Source of the DNA: an uncultured Eubacteriales bacterium
GTDB taxonomy: Bacteria > Bacillota > Clostridia > Oscillospirales > CAG-272
Length of the DNA: 27,953 nucleotides
Direction of reading: 5' to 3'
Assembly: GCA_910586545.1 (NCBI GenBank)
Contig: CAJUIQ010000022.1
Coordinates: 1-27,953 of the forward strand
Below, piece after piece: positions 22,864-27,953 of the stretch. Within the stretch, counting starts at the first letter, position 1. Every line of letters starts with the position of its first letter. The position numbers were made by a program, and so were the translations under genes. The notes below the pieces were generated by a model. It ran no database searches. It saw only the letters and a program-made list of their open reading frames with translations, and had not been told where the DNA came from.

Positions 22864-24007
22864 TTATAATAAAAATAACAACAATAAGGATCCTTACAGC
22901 AATTTGGAAACGGTTATTGAAGACACCATCAATGTGATCACGTCCACGATTGGGTCAGCGGCAAGAGGCGCTTCCAGTGCATGGAATACAGCGCGGCAAG
23001 AATATTTTCAAAATCTGCATCTGAAAACAGATGTACCTCCCAAACGGCAGGGAACGTATTCGGGATGGGAACAGCCCCGAACTGCAAATAGACGAGGAAA
23101 GAGAAAACTGAAAATAAAGCGTAAGGGATTGAGTATTGGGGCGGCGCTTGCTATATCGGGTGGGTTGCTTTTGGCTGGCTCCTCAATGTTAGAGGATCTT
23201 TTTACGAGGCCCGCCCTGTTTGATTTTGTGGCAGTGTCTGCCTTTGGTATAGGCAGTATTGTTATATTTATTTCAGGACTGCTTTCTAATCGGCTGTATA
23301 AGCTTGCGTGTCAGTACGGGCGCGTGATCGGCGATCGACCTGCGTATTCGGTAAATGATCTGGCGGGTGTGCTGCAAAAGTCAAGGGAGAAGGTCCGTAA
23401 AGATTTGGAACGCTTGATTGAAAAAAACTATTTGGGTAAACGCGCTTATTTGGATTACGGCAGCGACAGGATAGTAATGGATCCGGAAAATGCGGATCTT
23501 GCCGCAGAGGATACCGACGAAAAAAAGGAAGAGCCGGCAGCGGAACCTTCGGATGAATATGATGTATGGCTTCAAAAAATCAAAGAGGCCAATCAAAAAA
23601 TTGATGATAGGACAGTAAATTTATGTGTAGATCGGATCCATCTATATACAGAAAAAACCTTTGAATTTATACGGCAACATCCGGAAAATATTGGGCAGAT
23701 TCTTACTTTTATGAACTATTATCTGCCCATGACCCTAAAGCTTCTTCAATCCTATGATATGCTTGAAGAGGCCGGCGTCGCGGGAGAAAACATGCGCAGT
23801 ACAAAGCAAAATATAGAAGAGACGCTGGAAACCCTTGCAGGGGCTTACAGACAACAACTTGACAACCTGTATTCGACGCAGGCCATGGATATTTCTGCAG
23901 ATATCGATGTGCTGGAGAAAATGCTGCGACGGGATGGACTAAAAAATGAAGACGATTTTGCTTCCGGTACTGCCGCTGTTGGAGAACAGAAGGAAAAGGA
24001 AATATGA
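22856..24007 (+). CDS. XpaC-like membrane protein (5-bromo-4-chloroindolyl phosphate hydrolysis family)
   Basis: A 383-residue protein. The soluble N-terminus (about 1-95) is rich in Asn and basic residues. Two membrane helices lie at about 98-118 (IGAALAISGGLLLAGS) and 125-147 (FVAVSAFGIGSIVIFISGLL). A winged-helix-like stretch follows (YSVNDLAGVLQKSREKVRKDLERLIEKNYLG), then an acidic linker (about 220-240) and a long helical C-terminal domain (DRTVNLCVDRIHLYTEKTFEFI...TMNYYLPMTLKLLQSYDML-like), the signature of the XpaC family. The family name comes from an assay phenotype, not a known reaction. In many Firmicutes xpaC is followed by telA (toxic anion resistance); here a terminator follows instead. 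The start at 22856 sits just after GAGG and overlaps the cupin stop. Confidence 0.85.
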   Translation: MSDYNKNNNNKDPYSNLETVIEDTINVITSTIGSAARGASSAWNTARQEYFQNLHLKTDVPPKRQGTYSGWEQPRTANRRGKRKLKIKRKGLSIGAALAISGGLLLAGSSMLEDLFTRPALFDFVAVSAFGIGSIVIFISGLLSNRLYKLACQYGRVIGDRPAYSVNDLAGVLQKSREKVRKDLERLIEKNYLGKRAYLDYGSDRIVMDPENADLAAEDTDEKKEEPAAEPSDEYDVWLQKIKEANQKIDDRTVNLCVDRIHLYTEKTFEFIRQHPENIGQILTFMNYYLPMTLKLLQSYDMLEEAGVAGENMRSTKQNIEETLETLAGAYRQQLDNLYSTQAMDISADIDVLEKMLRRDGLKNEDDFASGTAAVGEQKEKEI

Positions 24008-24008
24008 A

Positions 24009-24046
24009 AAGGAGCAGGCATAGCGCCTGCTCCTTATATCGTTTTT
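24009..24046. terminator. Bidirectional terminator between xpaC-like gene and dpaB
   Basis: A perfect 11-bp stem (24009-24019 with 24025-24035) and a 5-nt loop, with a TTATATCGTTTTT tail on the plus side and an A/T flank on the minus side. It lies between two convergent genes. Confidence 0.85.
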
Positions 24047-24605
24047 ACAGAAAAAGAGGGCGAAGCTGCTTTCCTTGCAGCATAGCTTCGTAGGCGGGAA
24101 GAACCATGGAGAAATCCGCCACAAGGGAATGGGGCTTCTTATCCGGATCGTCTTGCCGCATAGGAACAAAGAAAACATTTTTTCGATTGAGCAGTCGAGC
24201 AATGTTTTCCAAATTTGCCGACATGGCATCGTTTGATGCTAACGCGATCAGCAGTGGCCTATTCTGCCGCAGATGTGCTTTTGCGCTCATACATACAGCT
24301 GTATCAGTAATACCATGAGAGAGCTTTGCAAGGGTATTTCCTGTACAGGGGGCGATAATAAGTGCGTCTAGGGGCGCGGTAGGTCCAAACCGCTCTGCAA
24401 TAGGAATCGTGTGGACGATATCCCTGCCGCACATGGCTGTTACTTTTTGTGTAATATCTGCTGCACGTCCAAACTTTGTATCCATATGGTATGCTGTTTC
24501 GCTGAAAATCGGTGTAACGGGGTATCCTCTGGCTAACAGCTCTGCCAAAACGGACAGGGAAGTTTCATGGGTGCAGAAGGATCCGCAGAAGGCGTATCCA
24601 ATCAT
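24045..24605 (-). CDS. dpaB: Dipicolinate synthase subunit B
   Basis: The flavoprotein-like subunit of dipicolinate synthase (SpoVFB), which with subunit A makes dipicolinic acid from 2,3-dihydrodipicolinate in the mother cell for loading into the spore core. It is 186 residues, close to the family's usual 200. It has the opening GYAFCGSFCTHETSLSVLAEL, the flavin-fold block LIIAPCTGNTLAKLSHGITDTAVCMSAKAHLR and the family end SLVADFSMVLPAYEAML. GGAGG lies 9 nt before the ATG. The start overlaps the dpaA stop by 4 nt, so the two are translationally coupled. Confidence 0.95.
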   Translation of the reverse strand: MIGYAFCGSFCTHETSLSVLAELLARGYPVTPIFSETAYHMDTKFGRAADITQKVTAMCGRDIVHTIPIAERFGPTAPLDALIIAPCTGNTLAKLSHGITDTAVCMSAKAHLRQNRPLLIALASNDAMSANLENIARLLNRKNVFFVPMRQDDPDKKPHSLVADFSMVLPAYEAMLQGKQLRPLFL

Positions 24606-25483
24606 GATGTGATACCTCCATTTTCACGCAGCATTCCCTCCACCGTTTTGTATATAATTTCTCCTGCAGTTTCATGAGAGTATTTGCCGGGAAGTGACAG
24701 CGCGGTGATTAGCTGATCTCCAAGTATAGAACGGGCTTCTTCGCGAAAACCACCAGGAGCGGAGGCAAGATCTATAAATAATCGGCAGTCAGTGCCAGCT
24801 GCATATTCATCGTTAAGAATCGGCGCTGGTACAGTGTTGAAACACGCCGCGGAAGGGGTAGGAGCGTTTAGATACTGGGATACGGAAACGGCTTTGCATC
24901 CGTCGCTTTCAGCCGCCGCCCGCGCGGCTTTGCTGCGCGCGGCTACAATTACTTCCCCCTGGAGCGCAAGAAGCCTCTGTGCCAGGGCTTTTCCTACTCT
25001 ACCGTAGCCAATTACAACAAATCTGCTGCCGGCAATAGTAACCGGCAGACGGCTCATAGCGATTTGTATGGCGGCTTCTGCTGTAGGAACGGCGTTAAGT
25101 ATACTGAATTCCTCTTGCTCGGCATAGTCCCACAAGGGAAGGTTGTATTCGCCGGCAATTCTTCGAATAAGCTCCGGCGCTTTACCGGCGTATATCTGGG
25201 TTTCTGGCGGAAGCGATGCAAACAGAGTGTGTGCATCGATACTTGTTCGTTCTTCACTGGTGCAGGTGAGTCTGCCGGCACTGGTAAATGCAGGAACAGG
25301 CAGTATGACTGCGCCGATCCCATCAACAGCTTGCCGCAGTTCGTGACAGCGCGTTGCCGTGCCGCAGTCTCCTTGCGCGCATTTCCACACCGTACAGTTA
25401 TATCCGTTTTTTGCGAATAGGGAAGCGGCTGATAAAAGCCTTGCGTCCCCACCGCATAGTGCAATTTTCATTTTAGATTCCAT
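24602..25483 (-). CDS. dpaA: Dipicolinate synthase subunit A
   Basis: The NAD(P)-dependent dehydrogenase-like subunit (SpoVFA) of dipicolinate synthase, a spore-specific mother-cell enzyme. It is about 293 residues. It opens with KIALCGGDARLLSAASLF, has the mid-domain block FSILNAVPTAEAAIQIAM and the Rossmann loop VVIGYGRVGKALAQRL. The C-terminal blocks are CFNTVPAPILND, LFIDLASAPGGF and LSLPGKYSHETAGEIIYKTV, matching B. subtilis SpoVFA throughout. Starts at 25489, 25483 and 25471 are all possible; 25483 has AGGATGG upstream and is preferred. A frame extending to 25606 crosses the fucosidase terminator and is rejected. It proves that the lineage makes, or recently made, spores. Confidence 0.95.
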   Translation of the reverse strand: MESKMKIALCGGDARLLSAASLFAKNGYNCTVWKCAQGDCGTATRCHELRQAVDGIGAVILPVPAFTSAGRLTCTSEERTSIDAHTLFASLPPETQIYAGKAPELIRRIAGEYNLPLWDYAEQEEFSILNAVPTAEAAIQIAMSRLPVTIAGSRFVVIGYGRVGKALAQRLLALQGEVIVAARSKAARAAAESDGCKAVSVSQYLNAPTPSAACFNTVPAPILNDEYAAGTDCRLFIDLASAPGGFREEARSILGDQLITALSLPGKYSHETAGEIIYKTVEGMLRENGGITS

Positions 25484-25525
25484 ATTCATCCATCCTGTTT
25501 TTCTGCCGCGATCATTTCTCATTAC

Positions 25526-25533
25526 ATTATATG
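25526..25533 (-). promoter_or_regulatory. Possible sporulation sigma (E/K) -10 for dpaAB
   Basis: On the minus strand CATATAAT lies about 43 bp before the dpaA start, between the fucosidase terminator and the gene. It resembles the sigma-E -10 (CATACANT) at most positions. No good sigma-A -35 stands 17 bp upstream of the overlapping TATAAT. The call rests partly on known mother-cell control of spoVF. Confidence 0.35.
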
Positions 25534-25557
25534 ATGAAGCTTGGTCTTTGGCATAAG

Positions 25558-25588
25558 AAAAAGGCGGGGGCATAGCCCCCGCCTTTTT
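25558..25588. terminator. Terminator of the fucosidase gene
   Basis: A perfect 14-bp stem AAAAAGGCGGGGGC / GCCCCCGCCTTTTT with an ATA loop, 8 bp past the GH29 stop. It is fully symmetric and blocks read-through into dpaA. Confidence 0.95.
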
Positions 25589-25595
25589 ATAAAAA

Positions 25596-26831
25596 TCAAT
25601 CTGCAAATTCTACTTGTGCAATGCGAACAACGTAATTGCATCCATAGGGGAATCCTGTGGCGTTGAACCAAAGATTATCTCCATGCTGCACAAAATCTAA
25701 CTGCTCGCCGTTATCGGTCCAGCACACACGTTTCACTTTCTTTTGGACGTTTTTAAAATACTTGTAACCTCGGCCGCCGCCATATACTACAACATTGGCG
25801 CTGCCGATTACGCCCAGATCATAGACAAACAAATACGCTTTTTTTCCATCTTCCAGAGCAAAGTTTTTCCATTCACCTTTGATTTCACTGGGACGGCCTG
25901 TGTAAATACTTTCGCCGCATATTTTGATCCAGTCTCCCATACCCCGAAGGATACTTTCCTGTACAGGAATAATATTGCCAGCGCCATCCGGTCCCACATT
26001 TAAAAGATAGTTCGCACCTACCTTGCGGCATGCGCAGAGTGTTTCAATCATTTCTGTAAGACTCTTATAGTGCAGGTCACCTTTTCCGAAGCCCCAGTGA
26101 TCATTCATGGTATGACACATTTCGGCAGCTAAATATTTTGGCATGCCCACCCGATTCATAGGATCCGGGTGTCCCTGTTCAAAGGTTACGCTGTCAATTT
26201 CCGGATGACCAGTAGCGCCTTTCGCATCCAGGCCGGTATTGTTGATAATTAGCGCGTCGGGCTGATGCCGCCGAATGGTTTTATAGAGGTTTTCCTCATC
26301 CCAGTCGCTGGCAGGACGCTGGCAGTTGCCGTCGAACCAAAAACCGCCGATTTTTCCATATTGTGTACAAAGTACTTCTACGCTATCCTGGAGATACTGC
26401 AAATAGCTTTTGAAATCAGTTTCGTAAGATTTTACATGCCAGTCGATTGTGGTATGATAGAATATGGGAAGAAGACCTTCCTCGTTGCATGCGTCTACAA
26501 ATTCCCGAACTAAGTCGCGTCCCGCGGCGGAATGTGGAGCATCAAAGTCGCTGAGCCCTTTGGTATCGTACAGAGAAAAGCCGTCGTGATGACGGGCAGT
26601 AAGGGTAATATACTTCATCCCTGCTTCCTTTGCGGTTTTGGCAATCTTCTTTGCGTCAAAATCCGCGGCGGTGAAGGTGTCGGCAAGTTTTGCATAGTCC
26701 TCTCTGGACATTTGCGCACAGTTCATAATCCATTCCCCCTGGCCAAGCTGGGAATAGAGTCCATAATGGATGAACATGCCAAAGCCCATATTTTCAAAAT
26801 CTGCAATGCGTTTTTCTGGTACTGGTATCAT
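25596..26831 (-). CDS. Alpha-L-fucosidase, glycoside hydrolase family 29
   Basis: Releases terminal L-fucose from host or plant glycans by retaining hydrolysis. It is 411 residues with no signal peptide or membrane segment, so it acts on imported oligosaccharides. Family motifs are GFGMFIHYGLYS (about 16-27), TARHHDGFSLYDT (about 78-90, substrate-binding His pair) and the nucleophile Asp167 in GGFWFDGN. GANYLLNVGPDGAGNI and MGDWIKICGESIY follow and are typical of GH29. A small beta-rich C-terminal domain ends the protein. The start at 26831 follows AAAGGA at about 9 nt. It is monocistronic, with its own promoter and terminator. No fucose isomerase, kinase or transporter is present in the window. 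Confidence 0.95.
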   Translation of the reverse strand: MIPVPEKRIADFENMGFGMFIHYGLYSQLGQGEWIMNCAQMSREDYAKLADTFTAADFDAKKIAKTAKEAGMKYITLTARHHDGFSLYDTKGLSDFDAPHSAAGRDLVREFVDACNEEGLLPIFYHTTIDWHVKSYETDFKSYLQYLQDSVEVLCTQYGKIGGFWFDGNCQRPASDWDEENLYKTIRRHQPDALIINNTGLDAKGATGHPEIDSVTFEQGHPDPMNRVGMPKYLAAEMCHTMNDHWGFGKGDLHYKSLTEMIETLCACRKVGANYLLNVGPDGAGNIIPVQESILRGMGDWIKICGESIYTGRPSEIKGEWKNFALEDGKKAYLFVYDLGVIGSANVVVYGGGRGYKYFKNVQKKVKRVCWTDNGEQLDFVQHGDNLWFNATGFPYGCNYVVRIAQVEFAD

Positions 26832-26851
26832 AACAATTTTTCCTTTACTTC

Positions 26852-26866
26852 ACGGCAGTACGCCGT
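26852..26866 (-). promoter_or_regulatory. Inverted repeat in the fucosidase leader
   Basis: ACGGC-AGTAC-GCCGT, 20 bp before the GH29 start and just ahead of its ribosome site. It may be a repressor site or a leader hairpin. It is short, so chance cannot be excluded. Confidence 0.35.
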
Positions 26867-26883
26867 CGATTTTTATTGCTAAT

Positions 26884-26912
26884 ACGATAGCATATAGCGT
26901 GTCTGCTGTCAA
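26884..26912 (-). promoter_or_regulatory. Promoter of the GH29 fucosidase
   Basis: On the minus strand a -35 TTGACA (26907-26912), a 17-bp spacer and a -10 TATCGT (26884-26889). The leader is about 45 nt. Confidence 0.7.
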
Positions 26913-26965
26913 TCTTTTTTTAGAAATTTGTGGTAGAAATAATTTGTGTTTTTTTCGATATTCTA

Positions 26966-26994
26966 TTGCATTTCTTATTTTTTTGTGCTATAAT
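26966..26994 (+). promoter_or_regulatory. rplS promoter
   Basis: TTGCAT (26966-26971), a 17-bp spacer and a consensus TATAAT (26989-26994), with a start near 27001. T-rich sequence precedes it. Confidence 0.8.
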
Positions 26995-27000
26995 TTCCCT

Positions 27001-27087
27001 TGCGTGTAATTTGAAGACGCCGGAACGGTCCAATGCAGCTCTGTACGAACGTTCTTGAACCAAAAGAATCAAAAAGGAGAAGTCAAA
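27001..27087 (+). ncRNA. Structured rplS leader (L19-leader candidate)
   Basis: The leader is about 87 nt, long for a single small gene. It holds a small stem GCCG-GAA-CGGT near 27020-27031, the self-complementary GAACGTTC and an overlapping GTTC-TT-GAAC hairpin near 27047-27059, just ahead of the ribosome site. Firmicutes carry an autoregulatory L19 leader before rplS (Rfam family L19_leader). The position and size fit, but the covariance model was not run. Confidence 0.45.
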
Positions 27088-27429
27088 ATGACAAAGCTTG
27101 AAGCTTTTGCAAGTGAGCAGCTGAAGGAGAGTGTTCCTCAGTTTAAAATTGGCGACACCATTAAGGTGCATAACCTCATCAAAGAGGGAACAAGAGAAAG
27201 AATTCAGATTTTTGAGGGTACTGTTATCTCGAAACAGGGCGGCGGTATTTCCGAAACCTTTACCGTTCGTAGAGTAGCATATGGCTGCGGTGTAGAGAAA
27301 ACCTTCCCGCTCCATTCTCCCCATGTGCAGAAAGTTGATGTTGTTCGTCTGGGTAAAGTAAGACGTGCAAAATTGTACTACCTGCGAGATAGAGTTGGTA
27401 AGGCCGCTAAGGTTAAGGAACAGATTTAA
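27088..27429 (+). CDS. rplS: 50S ribosomal protein L19
   Basis: A large-subunit protein at the 30S-50S interface. It is 113 residues, the usual size. The family blocks PQFKIGDTIKVHNLIKEGTRERIQIFEGTVISKQGGG, ETFTVRRVAYGCGVEKTFPLHSPHV and VRRAKLYYLRDRVGKAAKVKE are all intact. The start at 27088 follows AAAGGAGA; an earlier in-frame codon at 27055 falls in the leader. In many Firmicutes rplS follows trmD, but here it is alone, with its own promoter, leader and two terminators. Confidence 0.98.
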   Translation: MTKLEAFASEQLKESVPQFKIGDTIKVHNLIKEGTRERIQIFEGTVISKQGGGISETFTVRRVAYGCGVEKTFPLHSPHVQKVDVVRLGKVRRAKLYYLRDRVGKAAKVKEQI

Positions 27430-27435
27430 GGGTGT

Positions 27436-27464
27436 AAAAGCCTCTGCATCGCAGAGGCTTTTTT
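27436..27464 (+). terminator. rplS terminator
   Basis: A perfect 12-bp stem AAAAGCCTCTGC / GCAGAGGCTTTT with an ATC loop, and a T6 tract, 6 bp after the rplS stop. Confidence 0.95.
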
Positions 27465-27478
27465 CTCATTATAAAACG

Positions 27479-27510
27479 AAAACCACCGAGTTTAGCCGGT
27501 GGTTTTTTTA
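27479..27510 (+). terminator. Second terminator after rplS
   Basis: AAAACCACCG / CGGTGGTTTT with an 8-nt loop and a T7 tract, 15 bp after the first terminator. It may be the original terminator of a gene lost at the rnfD junction, or simply a backup. Confidence 0.85.
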
Positions 27511-27584
27511 TATTATGCTTCTCCCGGACATTTCCAAAGAAGGCTGTGGGTGGAATAATCCGGATCACTGAGAGAGTCGATGTT

Positions 27585-27863
27585 ATGAAATTCGTGGTTG
27601 TGTGTTACGTTATAGCGGCGCATATAGAGAAAACGTTTTTCCTGGGTGCATGGTTTATGGCTACCGATTATGTGACCTCTCCGATCACGAAGAGAGGACA
27701 GATTGTATATGGAATCTGCCTTGGGGTGCTGACCGGGCTGTTCCGTCTGTTTGGCGGCTCTGCGGAAGGAGTATCCTATGCGATCATTATCAGTAACCTT
27801 TTGGTTCCATTGATTGAAAAGGTTACTCTTCCAAAACCATTTGGTAAAGGAGGAGAGAAATAA
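27585..27863 (+). pseudogene. rnfD: RnfD C-terminal remnant (5'-truncated rnfD)
   Basis: Residues 20-92 match the last quarter of RnfD, a membrane subunit of the Na+/H+-translocating ferredoxin:NAD+ oxidoreductase: FFLGAWFMATDYVTSPITKRGQIVYGI, then LTGLFRLFGGSAEGVSYAIIISNLLVPLIEKVTLPKPFG. Intact RnfD is about 310-320 residues; the N-terminal 220 or so, with most helices and the covalent FMN Thr site, are absent. The first 15-20 residues (MKFVVVCYVIAAHIEKT) do not look like RnfD, so the junction lies near 27600-27635. Only a weak GAGAGAG site precedes the ATG. It sits between rplS terminators and rnfG, where rnfC and full rnfD would be expected. It is a deletion, rearrangement or misassembly. 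Confidence 0.8.
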
Positions 27864-27953
27864 TGAATAAAATTGTAAAAAATACTTGTATCCTCGCGGC
27901 GATCACCGTGGTTGCCGGCTGCCTTTTAGGATTGGTTTATGATATTACAAAAG
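27863..27953 (+). CDS. rnfG: RnfG, N-terminal start (continues beyond window)
   Basis: Only 30 codons are present. They encode MNKIVKNTCILAAITVVAG and the rest of a single membrane helix ending LGLVYDITK, the standard N-terminus of RnfG, the periplasm-facing flavin-bearing subunit of the Rnf complex. A strong GGAGGAGAG site precedes the ATG. The start overlaps the rnfD stop by 1 nt (TAATG), the usual coupling in rnf operons. The identification rests on both sequence and position after rnfD. Confidence 0.8.
   Translation, partial: MNKIVKNTCILAAITVVAGCLLGLVYDITK

Noticed and set aside
22856..24007. xpaC-telA tellurite-resistance pair
   Set aside because: Only the XpaC-like gene is present; a terminator and convergent spore genes follow, and no TelA is encoded in the window.
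27040..27062. CGAACGTTC before rplS as an SOS box
   Set aside because: The half-sites abut with no 4-bp spacer and the match sits downstream of the start site within the leader; it is better explained as RNA structure.

Overview
The window looks like a chromosomal segment of an endospore-forming, anaerobic Firmicute of class Clostridia. The grounds are both dipicolinate synthase subunits, a LexA repressor, acetate kinase, an Rnf complex remnant at the right edge, a dockerin-bearing protein, strong AGGAGG-type ribosome sites and many near-consensus sigma-A promoters (TTGACA-17-TATAAT). Base composition is moderate. The species cannot be named from this sequence. No tRNA, rRNA, CRISPR array, insertion sequence or phage gene was seen.

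Layout, left to right. 1-7090 is housekeeping: the 5' part of polA (minus, running off the left edge), a GNAT acetyltransferase (minus), GTP-type PEP carboxykinase (minus), lexA (plus) and ackA (minus). ackA faces tmcAL (plus) across a control region in which the two predicted promoters point at each other. 8238-16662 is one long plus-strand operon. It has a perfect promoter, a 7-3-7 palindrome and eight genes: FGGY kinase, frameshifted NagB-like protein, NagA-like deacetylase, ceramidase-like amidase, SDR, HpcH/HpaI aldolase, aldo/keto reductase and Gfo/Idh/MocA oxidoreductase. It closes with a terminator. It looks like catabolism of an unidentified, probably N-acylated, sugar; no transporter or extracellular hydrolase lies inside it.

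16768-18536 is a single exported leucine-rich-repeat/dockerin gene that seems to start on AUA. 18498-21074 holds a DUF21/CBS (CorC/HlyC-like) membrane protein and a ROK-like repressor, both minus. 21170-24046 is a four-gene plus-strand operon: an orphan BlaI/MecI-type repressor with a 19-bp palindrome inside its own promoter, a predicted PD-(D/E)xQ nuclease-fold protein with a winged-helix tail, a cupin, and an XpaC-like membrane protein. 24045-26912 (minus) carries the dipicolinate synthase pair and an intracellular GH29 alpha-L-fucosidase. 26966-27953 (plus) has rplS with a structured leader and tandem terminators, then a 5'-truncated rnfD and the start of rnfG.

The most notable observations are: the uncharacterised sugar operon with a frameshifted NagB-like gene whose GxGxDGH motif lacks the Asp; twin TGCCGC-NNN-GCGGCA hairpins placed identically before two ribosome sites of that operon; the AUA start of the dockerin protein; the face-to-face ackA/tmcAL promoters with mirrored repeats; a non-canonical 5-4-5 palindrome in the lexA promoter; the BlaI-controlled operon; and the truncated rnfD.
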